A DNA stretch of 37,453 bases, taken from positions 1 to 37,453 of the forward strand of contig CADAAU010000035.1 in NCBI GenBank assembly GCA_902786015.1, written 5' to 3'. Shown here in pieces: positions 7,352-15,691 of the stretch. This DNA is from an uncultured Coriobacteriaceae bacterium. Lineage in GTDB: Bacteria; Actinomycetota; Coriobacteriia; Coriobacteriales; Atopobiaceae. The notes beneath the pieces are model-generated. The model was given only the letters and a program-made list of their open reading frames with translations. It was not told the DNA's origin and did no database searches. The number at the start of each line of letters is the position of its first letter. Position 1 is the stretch's first letter. The translations under genes were made by a program, and so were the position numbers.

Positions 7352-10300
7352 TCAGAAGACTTCGAGGGTCCCTCTCGACAGGAGAATCATTTGAGAGCGG
7401 CCGTCGATCCTCTCGATGCTCCTGCCCGTTACGTGTCCATGATCATTGACATAGGTCATGCTCATCTCTACGTCCTTGGCCAGGAGTTGCGAGATCGAGT
7501 GCAAGGCGGCGACGAATTCTTCACTCTTGGCGGTGACGGTGCCCGCTTCGTCATCAATCGAGATCCGGTCGTCGCCCTGCTGTTTCGTGGCATCGATACA
7601 GAGCGTGTAGCCCGCAATGCCCCTTGTCAGCTCCTTCAGATGCTTCTCTACCGTATGCAGCGCCTTCTGGTCGAAGTCGACGACCATATCGGCATACGTA
7701 TCTCTACCGTCTATAGTGAGCATGGCGTCGATATCGCCGTTGGTCACGCGGCGCTGGTGGGCGTTGAGCCGGTCGACCACCCGCCATCCGCCCATGTCAT
7801 ACCGAGGGCGCGACTCCTCTGGGAAGGCTCTCGTCACGACTCTTTTGGGTGGGTTCCACGCAATGGCGTTGGTGGGCCGAGCTATGGCCCTTCCTCTCGG
7901 TTGAGGGCTGACAAAGGTAGCGTGCACTGCATCTCCTTGGCGAACGGGCGGCTTGTTGGTTTTGCGTGGGACAACCTCGTCGACGAACGGTGTTCGTGTG
8001 TTCCCGGGACGCATCAGTACCAGCTCGTCTCGTGCGCGCGTCATGGCGACGTAGAACAGGCGCCGTTCCTCCTGGTGGTCCTTGGATGTGTCCTTCGACT
8101 GGTTCCAGGGGCTCATGCGGGACGAGGGAAACGTGCCGTCTACCGCATCGAGTATGACGACCGTGTCGAACTCGCGGCCCTTGCTTGAGTGTGCCGTCGT
8201 GAGCGTGAGCATGGGCGACTCGGGATGCTCCTTCTTTCCTTTGCAAATCTCGTTGAGATGGATCAACCGCTGGAGGAACGCGGGCACCGTCTCCTCATCG
8301 GCCGCAATCAGCCTCAGGAGGTTCACGCGATGGTCGGAGATGCCCTTGTCGTCAAGCCACTCCGCGTATCCCCAGCCCATGATGCAGTCGATGGCTTCCC
8401 GTGGAGCCAACTCTGGGATCTTCTTCATCAGGGCGTAGAACCTCCTTGAGTTCTTCGATCTGCGGGAGTCGCCATCAGCGGACATGTGCTCGATGAGGGC
8501 TCCTGGTATGGTCTTGCGACTGTTCCTCGAGATCTCAAGCGTGAGTTCGACGTCGTCGCGCCCGATGTAGCATCCGGCCTTCGACCATATCCGCCTGAAT
8601 GACTTCTCGTCGCGCGGGTCCAGCGCTAGCTCCATGAAGGCCTTGATGTCGAGCGCCACCGAAGACGTGAAGAACGTGTTTGCCTTCGAGAGGAGCTGGA
8701 AGGGCTTGCCCTCTCGCAGGAGTTGGTCTACGAGCGGGATTCCTGTTTCGTTGTCGCGATAGATGAAGGCAAGCGACTTCGCGTCATCGTGCGCACCGAG
8801 AAGCTCGCGCGCCACGCGGTATTGGTCGATGCGACTGCGCGCCTCGGCGACGCGCACGACGGATCCTGTGCCTCGTTCCGATGTCATGTGCTTCTCGAAG
8901 CGCCCGCTGTATCCGTTGATGAAGGCATCCGCCGCGCGAACGATCTCCTCGCCAGACCGGTAGTTTCGCTCGAGCTTGAGCACGAAAGGGTTGCGATAGT
9001 TGAACTTGAAGTTGAGCAGCGCCGTTGGCCGCGCGCCCCTGAAGCCGTAGATGCTCTGGTCCTCGTCGCCCACCATGAACAGGTTGCAGGCCCCGCTGCC
9101 CCCCGCGAGGTTGTAGATGAGTTGGTGCTGGATGAGGGATGTGTCCTGGGCCTCGTCTACGCACCAGTAGCGGTACTTCCCGCGCCATCTCGCAAAGAGA
9201 TCGGCGTCCTGGGCGAGGAAGCGCTGCGCGTACACCATCTGGTCGTCCCAGTCCATCAGGTTGTGGGTGGAGAGGTATTCCTGATAGCCTCTGTAGATGC
9301 CGCTGAAATGGGGTATGGAATCGTCGATGGCCGCGATGTCGGCGTCGCCGAGCTTGCTGTTCTTTACGAGGGATACGGCGCTCTCTATCTCGATGCGCTC
9401 CCGCTCAGGAAGGAACTCTTCGCCTTCTGTGCGGTATAGGGTACGTAGCGCCTGCTTCTTCTCGTGGTCTTGTATGATGCCCGGCATGACGATTCCCCGC
9501 GAGTTGTACCAGTCCTCACAGATCTTGTAGCACAGTCCGTTGATGGTGCGAAGCTCGACCGCCTTGGCGAGCCTGGGATCGTTGAACCGGCTCGCGAGCC
9601 TCTCGCGCATCTCTTCGACGGACGGATTGTTATAGCTGACAGCTATGATGCTGCTGGGCGGCACGTTCCGCTCGAGCACGAGGTACCCGATGCGGTCAAT
9701 CATGACGGTCGTCTTGCCGGAACCTGGCACCGCGAGGAGCAGCGTTGCTCCCTCGACTGTCTGCACGGCTCGCTCCTGTTGTCCGTTGAGGGAGATGCCG
9801 TAACGTTCCTTGAACCTGAGATAGGCCTCGTTTGGCTCGAGTGGTGCCAGGCATGGTGGCGGGCAGTCGCCTTCCACGCAACCCGTGTAGGCGAGGAACT
9901 CATCTGTCGTCACCCACCCGCGTATCGTGAACGTCTCGAACCCGGTCTTGTCGCGCCCGCGCACCCTGACGATGCACTTCCCGCCATCATCGTTGCGCAA
10001 CTGGAAGAAGAGGTCAGACGTTCCGGTCTTTATGTCGTATGCGTTGAAGGACTGCCGAGGGTTGTCCCACGTGAAGGTGGACTCATCCGTTCCTTCCGTC
10101 TCCGATATTGTTCCCGCCTCGTAGAGCTCCCTGAGGTCGTACAACCAGATGACCTTGTAGCCGAGGTCCTCGTAGAACCGGTTCCTGTCGTTGAACTCGC
10201 CGGGCGAGAGGGCGCTGTGCTGGAACTCGACCACGGTCCTGCCCGCTATGACGTCGGCGCGGTGCCTGGTCTGGTCGAGAACAAGCGCGAGCTCGCGGTT

Positions 10301-10531
10301 TTCCTTGGGGTAACGCTCCTGCCACGAGAAGTGCCACTCGGAGTCGGAGTATGTCCCTTGCCAGGTGTCTGTGCAGCGATGGCTTGCCTTGTGCGCGAAG
10401 TGGTGGCGCCTGACGTTGCCCTTCTTCGTGTCGAGTGGAGAGCCGCATACCGGGCAGAAGTACTCCATGCTGCTGGCAGTCTCGTCGATGTGTACGCGGC
10501 GACCGAGGTGGTCTTGAGCGATGGTGATCAT
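7352..10531 (-). CDS. CoiA-like nuclease fused to UvrD/Rep helicase
   Basis: A 1059-residue two-part protein. Residues about 18-140 resemble the CoiA nuclease: a CPVCGSPL zinc-knuckle-like start, RRHHFAHKASH, then HRADVIAGRTVVEFQHSALS and RNRFYEDLGYKVIWLYDLRE. The RADV...VEFQ pair fits a PD-(D/E)XK core. The rest is a superfamily 1 helicase: Walker A AVPGSGKTT, motif II CVDEAQDTSLIQ, motif III VGDEDQSIYGFRGA, motif IV LERNYRSGEEI, motif V TTAHSSKGREFDTVV, motif VI RRLFYVAMTRARDEL. About 200 C-terminal residues are unassigned. ATG 10531 was chosen for its GAGGGAGG site. It follows the RHH gene after 60 bases, forming an operon. It likely cuts and unwinds DNA in defence or element processing. 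Confidence 0.8.
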   Translation of the reverse strand: MITIAQDHLGRRVHIDETASSMEYFCPVCGSPLDTKKGNVRRHHFAHKASHRCTDTWQGTYSDSEWHFSWQERYPKENRELALVLDQTRHRADVIAGRTVVEFQHSALSPGEFNDRNRFYEDLGYKVIWLYDLRELYEAGTISETEGTDESTFTWDNPRQSFNAYDIKTGTSDLFFQLRNDDGGKCIVRVRGRDKTGFETFTIRGWVTTDEFLAYTGCVEGDCPPPCLAPLEPNEAYLRFKERYGISLNGQQERAVQTVEGATLLLAVPGSGKTTVMIDRIGYLVLERNVPPSSIIAVSYNNPSVEEMRERLASRFNDPRLAKAVELRTINGLCYKICEDWYNSRGIVMPGIIQDHEKKQALRTLYRTEGEEFLPERERIEIESAVSLVKNSKLGDADIAAIDDSIPHFSGIYRGYQEYLSTHNLMDWDDQMVYAQRFLAQDADLFARWRGKYRYWCVDEAQDTSLIQHQLIYNLAGGSGACNLFMVGDEDQSIYGFRGARPTALLNFKFNYRNPFVLKLERNYRSGEEIVRAADAFINGYSGRFEKHMTSERGTGSVVRVAEARSRIDQYRVARELLGAHDDAKSLAFIYRDNETGIPLVDQLLREGKPFQLLSKANTFFTSSVALDIKAFMELALDPRDEKSFRRIWSKAGCYIGRDDVELTLEISRNSRKTIPGALIEHMSADGDSRRSKNSRRFYALMKKIPELAPREAIDCIMGWGYAEWLDDKGISDHRVNLLRLIAADEETVPAFLQRLIHLNEICKGKKEHPESPMLTLTTAHSSKGREFDTVVILDAVDGTFPSSRMSPWNQSKDTSKDHQEERRLFYVAMTRARDELVLMRPGNTRTPFVDEVVPRKTNKPPVRQGDAVHATFVSPQPRGRAIARPTNAIAWNPPKRVVTRAFPEESRPRYDMGGWRVVDRLNAHQRRVTNGDIDAMLTIDGRDTYADMVVDFDQKALHTVEKHLKELTRGIAGYTLCIDATKQQGDDRISIDDEAGTVTAKSEEFVAALHSISQLLAKDVEMSMTYVNDHGHVTGRSIERIDGRSQMILLSRGTLEVF

Positions 10532-10591
10532 CGGGAGCCTCCCTCGCATGGTGACTTCCGGGTGGCAGCATGCGACGCTTCGCTGGAGCGG

Positions 10592-11161
10592 CTACTCATC
10601 ATCCGCTGCCGTCCTCCCGCCCCATTCGGTTCCGCAGTCCCAGTCGAACACCGAGTCGCTGGACCTTTCCGCGCTTCCCTTTGCGTAGAACCGCAGGTCG
10701 TACGGCACGAGGGAGCCGTCTTCCTCCTCCGCCCAGCCGATTCGTACCGACATCGTGCGGAGCACGCTGTCATACGTGCTGATGATGTCGTTGTGAAGCT
10801 CGTCGACGAGATAGTCGAGGACAATCTCGTCCTTATGGAATCGTCCCTGGTCCCTGCCGACGTACAGGATTGGTTCCGCCATGCAGTCGCGTCGACTCCC
10901 GTCGTCGAGTCCGCCATACGTCTCGAACGAGTATATGTCCCCGGCCTTCATTGCCGCGCTGAACTCATTCTGCAGGCGCTGGATCCAAAGCATATCCGAC
11001 ACTGCCCACATGGGGTCTCCCTGCTCGGGTTCTCCCGACAGGTGCTCCATAAGCATGAGCTCTACCAACTGCGACATGGACAGGCCCTCGTTTGCGGCGA
11101 CGGTTTTGAGCATGCGTTTGACGTTTCCGTCGATCATGAGGTCGAGACGCTCTTTGGGCAT
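10592..11161 (-). CDS. RHH regulator with acidic C-terminal domain
   Basis: A 189-residue protein. Residues 1-45 (MPKERLDLMIDGNVKRMLKT, then SMSQLVELMLMEHLSG) fit a ribbon-helix-helix DNA-binding domain. The remainder (YDSVLRTMSVRIGWAEEEDG, DLRFYAKGSAE, acidic tail) is not recognised. The start ATG has AAGGAG upstream, and just before that lies an AT-rich inverted repeat with several TATGTGTA copies. This is the usual arrangement for an autorepressed RHH gene. Its product and the CoiA-UvrD protein 60 bases downstream form a two-gene unit, so it may repress the operon or act as an antitoxin-like partner of the nuclease-helicase. Confidence 0.65.
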   Translation of the reverse strand: MPKERLDLMIDGNVKRMLKTVAANEGLSMSQLVELMLMEHLSGEPEQGDPMWAVSDMLWIQRLQNEFSAAMKAGDIYSFETYGGLDDGSRRDCMAEPILYVGRDQGRFHKDEIVLDYLVDELHNDIISTYDSVLRTMSVRIGWAEEEDGSLVPYDLRFYAKGSAERSSDSVFDWDCGTEWGGRTAADDE

Positions 11162-11175
11162 GTTCGCTCCTTCGG

Positions 11176-11210
11176 TATGTGTAATAATATGTGTATATAT
11201 TTACACATAT
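11176..11210 (-). promoter_or_regulatory. AT-rich operator of the RHH/CoiA-UvrD operon
   Basis: In a GC-rich setting this stretch is almost all A/T. It holds a perfect 9-bp inverted repeat, ATATGTGTA at 11187-11195 and TACACATAT at 11202-11210, separated by 6 bases. A further direct copy of TATGTGTA lies at 11176-11183. The site begins about 15 bases upstream of the RHH start codon. Repeated half-sites in front of an RHH gene are typical autoregulatory operators. Binding is inferred. Confidence 0.65.
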
Positions 11211-11456
11211 CGTTCCAAAGCGCAAATGAGATGGCTCTCGGAGGTCACATCGCGTCTAGCTCGATGACCCATTGTCCTCTTCGTTGTTTGCTGGATGACG
11301 GTATTGTTGATCTGTCCACGTACGGCTGATTCCCTCGCTTCAAGGGCTTGTTCCACGCGCTTGGGATGCTCCATCCCGTACAACAGTATGCCTCCAATTG
11401 CACTCGTCCAGACTGTCTGGAATGTGCGACGGGCGCCCTCAGTTACTCTACGAACG

Positions 11457-12011
11457 TCACGACGGTGCGCTCGCGCTGGCCCGCGAGGTCGGAGGAGCGG
11501 CTATCCTGGGGATGCGCACGGGGTCGCCCGAGACCTCTCGTGTCACTATGGTCCTGTCGCCGGACCTGATGGCAACGGTCGCACCGATCGTCCTGCCGAG
11601 GTGTCGCCTGCCGTCGAGCGTGGCCTCGACCTCGACGGTGCCGTTCTCCTGGTCGGGGGTGAACGTATGGGTCGCCTCCACGACCTTCCCGTCCTCGTCC
11701 TCGATGGGCTTGTGCGCGTCGATATCGGATAGCGCCACGGTCGCCCTGTGGCGGGCGTTCGGCTCGAGCCCCTCGTATGCGATCGTGCAGACGAGGTGGA
11801 CGTCCCCGTCCCCGCACGCCTCCTGCCCTCCGTCTGCCGTGGCGAGCGTCGCCGTCAGTCGCGGGGTGTCCGTGCCGCCGGGCGTGCCTGACGTTGGCGC
11901 GGCCCAGGCGACGGTGGTCGCGAGCGCAGCGAGTGTCAGGATCGCCGGCAACGCGAAGGAGAAGACGGCTCTGGCTCTGCTCTGGATGTGTGCATGGCGG
12001 TGTTCCGGCAT
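11457..12011 (-). CDS. Secreted VaFE-like domain protein
   Basis: A 184-residue exported protein. The N-terminus (Arg-rich, then FSFALPAILTLAALATTVAW, then a likely AAP cleavage region) is a signal peptide. The body resembles one VaFE-repeat domain as in actinobacterial and clostridial surface proteins: TLATADGGQEACGDGDVHLV, then YEGLEPNARHRATVALSD, ATHTFTPDQENGTVEVEATL and TIGATVAIRSGDRTIVT. The start has GGGAGG 7 bases upstream. The C-terminus lacks an LPxTG anchor. A neighbouring frame ends more naturally (LAGQRERTVVTFVE, stop at 11443), so a frameshift near 11480-11500 is possible. A leader hairpin of the same type as before the pilin gene lies upstream. A surface or mating-pair function is plausible. 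Confidence 0.55.
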   Translation of the reverse strand: MPEHRHAHIQSRARAVFSFALPAILTLAALATTVAWAAPTSGTPGGTDTPRLTATLATADGGQEACGDGDVHLVCTIAYEGLEPNARHRATVALSDIDAHKPIEDEDGKVVEATHTFTPDQENGTVEVEATLDGRRHLGRTIGATVAIRSGDRTIVTREVSGDPVRIPRIAAPPTSRASASAPS

Positions 12012-12054
12012 GGGATACCTCCCGGTCCTCGTTCCCTTTCGTCGTCTCGCGCCG

Positions 12055-12078
12055 CGCTCGGGTGGAGATTCCCGTGCG
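12055..12078 (-). promoter_or_regulatory. Leader hairpin, copy B
   Basis: On the minus strand the arms are CGCACGGG and CCCGAGCG (7 pairs, one A-A mismatch), with the loop AATCTCCA identical to copies A and C. It ends 43 bases before the VaFE-like gene. The following CGACGAAAGGGAACGAG matches the segments after the other copies. The adjoining upstream hairpin seen in A and C is weak here (ATGT/ACAT at about 12085-12098). Confidence 0.55.
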
Positions 12079-12198
12079 GTGCGTATGTCTGCCTACATTA
12101 AAGCGCTTGCGGAGCCCGTTGTGAAGGGGAGCGTCAGTTGACCGGCTTCAAGGCTTCAAGACCGGCCTTGATAGGTCCGACCGATTACGGGTGGGAAC

Positions 12199-12271
12199 AT
12201 GAGCTACATGAGCTGTATCATCCACATGAGCTTGTATGAACTGCATGAGCCACATGAGTTACGTAAGTTGC
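12199..12271 (+). repeat. 9-bp tandem array, degenerate
   Basis: About eight 9-bp units related to ATGAGCYAC: ATGAGCTAC, ATGAGCTGT, ATCATCCAC, ATGAGCTTG, TATGAACTG, then after one extra base ATGAGCCAC, ATGAGTTAC and GTAAGTTGC. The same 9-bp core (ATGAGCCAG) is arrayed at 15371-15406 and 21280-21315. No convincing gene covers it. It lies immediately left of the AlbA-type gene remnant. Confidence 0.6.
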
Positions 12272-12329
12272 TTTACCAACTTGAGCGGGATGAGGAAGCG
12301 AGGTCGTATGAAAGGTCGTCGTCATAGAA

Positions 12330-12690
12330 TCCGGCGCGCTAGGTATCCTCATTGCGTGGGATGAGGCTGCCATGACACACGAGCGATGAGGAGTGTTTCG
12401 GTACGGACGCGTCTGACACTCACCGTGCCGGCAGTGGCTAGCCTGGGAACCGGTGACTAATCTGGTGACTAGGCTGGTGAACACGCCGAATGATCGGGTG
12501 GCGTCGTCCGGTTATGCGAGAGCCGAGCATAATGAGTCCAAGGCGCAGAGGCTCCTCGGGATTAGCTTGAGACGCCACATAAAAATAGGGATTCTGCAAG
12601 TCCCCCACTGACAACGACTGGCTCGTCCAGACTATTCCCGAAAAGACAATAACTGAAACCAGCGTAATTCCAGGGGTTCTGATTGTCGGC
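12330..12690 (+). pseudogene. Decayed 3' end of an AlbA_2/HATPase gene
   Basis: This stretch is a degraded relative of the 3' third of the gene at 15754-17241. Matching pieces in order are GILIAWDEA against DILAAWDEE, TVPAVASLGT against TLPLVASLGT, AGEHAE against AGEHAD, QRLLGISLRRHIKIGILQ against QRFLGISSRRYMQLEILQ, and LVQTIPEK against LVQTIPDK. Stops and frame changes interrupt it (for example the TAA and TAG within the repeat-like segment near 12455-12475). The conserved N-terminal part is absent. It therefore cannot make a functional protein and records an earlier copy of the same cassette type. Confidence 0.75.
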
Positions 12691-12968
12691 TTGTTGACAA
12701 AGGATTAACCAGCGACGTCCAACGTCCTCGTGTGCATCGTTGCGAGGTGGCGCGTGGCAATCCTTGAGGTCTTGTAGCCTGAGCCGGTGGACATGCCGAG
12801 GCATCAAGCTACTCGATCGCTTCAGACGAAATCGGTCGAGCGATAGGAAACCGGGCAGTAGGCTTCTGAAGTGACCGCGCGGGCTTTGCCACGCTATGAG
12901 GCACGCCAATCATGTACCATGCGTCTACATGCAACATACAGATGATGGGCGAGGGGATGGTAGCCGTG

Positions 12969-14237
12969 ATGAGACTCGAGTATCTTCTGACGAAGAAGCG
13001 TCCGAATGATTATTGCCACACGGAAGAGCAGTTGAAAAGTCTATTTCAGAGCAACGCGAGGGTAACGATAGAAGGCAACACCTTGACGTTGGGCAAGAAG
13101 ATCTTTGACTGCGTAATCGAGAAGTGGGACGTTGACGGCTCTCCAAAAGAGATGGTGTTTTACGTGGTTGTCTCGATCGGGGGAAAGGACGAGGACGCGG
13201 TCGAGAGTCTGGGGGAGTTCGACAGGTTCATACGTCACCTAAACACAACATGCGGAGACCAGTTCACCATCAACACGATTTGGGACGACGTCTCCATGTA
13301 CTACGAACGGGAACTCTATCCGCGCATTGCCCGAGTCGAAAACCTGCTGCGCGCCATTGTCTATCGCTTCATGATTCGTGCTACTGGGGACGAGTGGTTT
13401 GACAACACCGTTCCAGAAGGTGTCAAGAAATCCATTACGGAGACGCTCAAGAAGAACCACCAATCTCTAGACGAGACCGGTGAGGATCAGCTCTACTATG
13501 CGGACTTCATCCAGCTTGGCAGGTTCATCTTCGATTCGTATTCATTGAGACCCCTCTCCCGCCAAGCATTCGAAGACGTCCGCGCTGCAATGAGAGAGGG
13601 CAACAAAGAAGCAGAGGGGCTTCTTGATCAGTATGAGCCGAAATCGAACTGGGAGCGTTACTTCGAGGACGCGATTCAGGTTGACGATCTGAATGACAAA
13701 TGGACCAAGCTCTATGGCTATCGCAATCAGGTGGCTCACACCAAACGCATGAGCCAAAGAGAGTTTCAAGATGCCATGACACTGATTGACAAGCTCACTG
13801 TGGAATTCGAGTCGTGTTTGGAGCGAGCTGATGCGGTCAAGATGTCTGAGCAGGAAGCCCAAGTGGTGAAGGAGGTCGCCAAGGAAACGGTGAGCCCAAG
13901 CAGAATGGTCATACGAGATGCGAATACCGGCAGCGTGCTCTCTTCTTCGCCAAGCTTCTTCACCATGGGTGACGCACAGAGGCTATTCGCGCCCAGTGCC
14001 GGACTCTATGACATTCCGCGTGCGGAGCCACTAGTCATGAGCGCGAGGCCGGATATGTATTCGTTGTTTTCTAAAGACCTGACTATACGAACCGCCGAGC
14101 CGGCGTTTGCCCGATGTGAACCGCTGTACTCTAATGAGGTGCCTATGTCATCCCTTCTCCATCAGCCCTATCATGCGTCTCACCTCGAGACGCAGACGCC
14201 TAAGATCGGACTAGATGACGAGCCCTCTTCGCTGTAA
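12969..14237 (+). CDS. HEPN-domain protein, candidate abortive-infection RNase
   Basis: About 422 residues from ATG 12969. In-frame ATGs at 12912, 12942 and 12957 are alternatives. I prefer 12969 because MRLEYLLTKKRPNDY starts the folded part and GAGGGG lies 12 bases before. At about two thirds of the length, LYGYRNQVAHTKRMSQREF followed by a long helix carries the R-x4-H motif (RNQVAH) of HEPN ribonucleases, in a context like the Swt1/Abi-type HEPN proteins. The N-terminal domain is unrecognised. The last 110 residues are low in helix and rich in Ser and Pro. Such single-gene HEPN proteins are common in defence islands, where they cleave RNA on infection; that activity is inferred. Confidence 0.65.
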   Translation: MRLEYLLTKKRPNDYCHTEEQLKSLFQSNARVTIEGNTLTLGKKIFDCVIEKWDVDGSPKEMVFYVVVSIGGKDEDAVESLGEFDRFIRHLNTTCGDQFTINTIWDDVSMYYERELYPRIARVENLLRAIVYRFMIRATGDEWFDNTVPEGVKKSITETLKKNHQSLDETGEDQLYYADFIQLGRFIFDSYSLRPLSRQAFEDVRAAMREGNKEAEGLLDQYEPKSNWERYFEDAIQVDDLNDKWTKLYGYRNQVAHTKRMSQREFQDAMTLIDKLTVEFESCLERADAVKMSEQEAQVVKEVAKETVSPSRMVIRDANTGSVLSSSPSFFTMGDAQRLFAPSAGLYDIPRAEPLVMSARPDMYSLFSKDLTIRTAEPAFARCEPLYSNEVPMSSLLHQPYHASHLETQTPKIGLDDEPSSL

Positions 14238-14513
14238 CCTCGATGGATCAAGTAGCCTGGCACCTTGTCTTTTGGTGACGCTCTCGCGTGATTAAGAAAG
14301 CTGTTACCCGAGATAGCCCCTGATGCCGCTGCTCTCTCGGCAGCTAGCAGCGCTATCGGTGAATCGATTGTCGAACCGCGGGTTATGTGGCACCCGTGAT
14401 GGGCAAATGTGGCTGGCTGTGGTGTCTGTCGCTACGTGCTGTCGTGTCACATGCTGTCGGCTTAACGGCATTTGGTATCATTGCTCGGACGGCGTGACGG
14501 AAGGGGGTGCTCG

Positions 14514-15101
14514 ATGGAGAAGGGTGGATGCGTCGCCTGGTGTGACGAGAGCATGAGGCGCGTGAATGGACAGCCGGCTTACTACCTCTGCGCGTCGATT
14601 GAGCGCAGACGCGATGAGGGATCCCTCGTACTCCTCGAGAGGGTGAAGCCGGCAAAGGCGAGCAAGCTTCATTGGCGAGACCTCGGTCTCGAAGCCCAGG
14701 CAAGGTCCCTGCGCATCATTGCCGGGATGGACCTGCAGACGATATGCGTCTCTGCGTGCCCCATGAACATCAGGAAGCAGGAGCGCGCGAGGAGGAAGTG
14801 CCTCGTGCTGCTCCTCCCCCTGCTCGAGGCTGCCGGCGTGCGCATGCTCGTCCTCGAGTCGAGGAACGAGGCCCAGAACAAGAGGGACCGAGAGCTCGTC
14901 ATGAGCGCTAGGCGCAAGCATCTCATCACTGACGTCGACCTGAGGCACGAGCCTGGTGGTACGCATCCCATGCTGTGGGTTCCCGACCAGATCGTCGGAG
15001 CGTTGGGAACCGTCGACGCGAAAGGCTGCGCGCCAGTCGAGTGGTCCAGTTCGTGGAGGAGAATCGAGAGGAACCTCTCTGCGTACACGGTCGTTCCGTG
15101 A
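14514..15101 (+). CDS. DUF3800-like small protein
   Basis: A 195-residue protein. It opens with VAWCDESMRR, has KLHWRDLGLEAQARSLRII, then ICVSACPMNIRKQERARRK, RMLVLESRNEAQNKRDREL and PMLWVPDQIVGALG. The D-E-S near the N-terminus, the K-x-H-W and the late W-x-x-D are spaced as in DUF3800-type RNase H-fold proteins, often found near defence and mobile genes and of unknown reaction. I chose ATG 14514 (ribosome site GGAAGGGGG) over the upstream GTG at 14472. It stands alone, 276 bases after the HEPN gene. Confidence 0.65.
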   Translation: MEKGGCVAWCDESMRRVNGQPAYYLCASIERRRDEGSLVLLERVKPAKASKLHWRDLGLEAQARSLRIIAGMDLQTICVSACPMNIRKQERARRKCLVLLLPLLEAAGVRMLVLESRNEAQNKRDRELVMSARRKHLITDVDLRHEPGGTHPMLWVPDQIVGALGTVDAKGCAPVEWSSSWRRIERNLSAYTVVP

Positions 15102-15110
15102 GCGCGGTCC

Positions 15111-15150
15111 AAAAAAACGCGGAAGCCGGGGCCCGAGAACGCTCCGGCTT
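15111..15150 (-). terminator. Minus-strand terminator-like hairpin
   Basis: On the minus strand, AAGCCGG (15150-15144) pairs with CCGGCTT (15129-15123) across a 14-nt loop. Five bases later comes a run of seven T (15117-15111). This looks like an intrinsic terminator for transcripts coming from the trbL 3' fragment side. The distance to that fragment is about 260 bases. Confidence 0.45.
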
Positions 15151-15370
15151 ATCCAGCTCCCACTTCCGTTCCCCCTCGGGGGTGGCTTCTGATACGAAGT
15201 ATACCCCATTAGAGCGCATCTGAAACTGGGAATTCGGTGTTGAGAGGGACTTGCTCTGTTTGCTCGTCCTCTTATCCCCGTCTCCCTTGTCGGGCAATCG
15301 CTTGGAGCAAAAAGCGACTCTCTCTGACGATTGGCTCATCCCGCTCGCTCGCATACGGCGACTCATGCTG

Positions 15371-15406
15371 ATTAGCTGGATGAGCCAGATGAGCTGGATG
15401 AGCCAG
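15371..15406 (+). repeat. 9-bp tandem array next to trbL fragment copy 1
   Basis: Four head-to-tail 9-bp units: ATTAGCTGG, ATGAGCCAG, ATGAGCTGG, ATGAGCCAG. The array runs into the 142-bp direct repeat and ends just outside the native trbL stop codon (15408-15410, minus strand), the same position as the array at 21280-21315. Confidence 0.7.
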
Positions 15407-15537
15407 CTTATCCCCCCAGTACGTCGCGTGCCCAGCCTCCGCACTTCACGGTGAGGATGATCTCCAGGATGCATGCCGCAGTGATGGAGAGGATCATCTC
15501 GCCGTCGCCGCCCATCACGAAGCTCGTGGCGATGGAC
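15396..15537 (-). repeat. 142-bp direct repeat, copy 1: trbL 3' end
   Basis: Matches 21305-21446 with four mismatches by eye, all in the first 45 bases. On the minus strand it encodes the end of a TrbL-like protein: SIATSFVMGGDGEMIL, then SITAACILEIILTVKCGGW and a stop at 15408. To the right of 15537 the sequence is unrelated to trbL, so this is a displaced 3' fragment. With copy 2 it brackets the AlbA/OLD/UvrD cassette. Confidence 0.85.
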
Positions 15538-15691
15538 GTATGGGCTGCGTAACCGACATGAGCGACGTGATGCTGCGGGGTCGTATGAGCGGTCGCCGAG
15601 GGTGGGTGTATGGGCCGTTGTCGCAATGTGCCATGCGCTCGGTAACGTGACGGGAAAGGTTGCTGCGGACGCCTCCCGTGGTGCCGTGGGG

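Noticed and set aside
9464..11329. Long plus-strand open frame (621 codons) opposite the CoiA-UvrD and RHH genes
   Set aside because: Its composition mirrors the minus-strand genes, which carry clear helicase and RHH motifs. It is a codon-bias shadow.
11211..11456. Possible small genes between the operator and the VaFE-like gene
   Set aside because: Short frames on both strands without ribosome sites or recognisable motifs.
12199..12271. CRISPR-like array
   Set aside because: Units of only 9 bp without spacers, and no cas genes.
15192..15202. ATACGAAGTAT, resembling part of a lox site
   Set aside because: Short palindrome lacking the 13-bp arms and 8-bp core arrangement of loxP; no recombinase nearby.
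15105..15222. Minus-strand frame beginning MRSNGVYFVSEATPEGERKW
   Set aside because: It looks protein-like for about 35 residues but has no ribosome site, overlaps a terminator-like hairpin and drifts into the shadow of the DUF3800-like gene.
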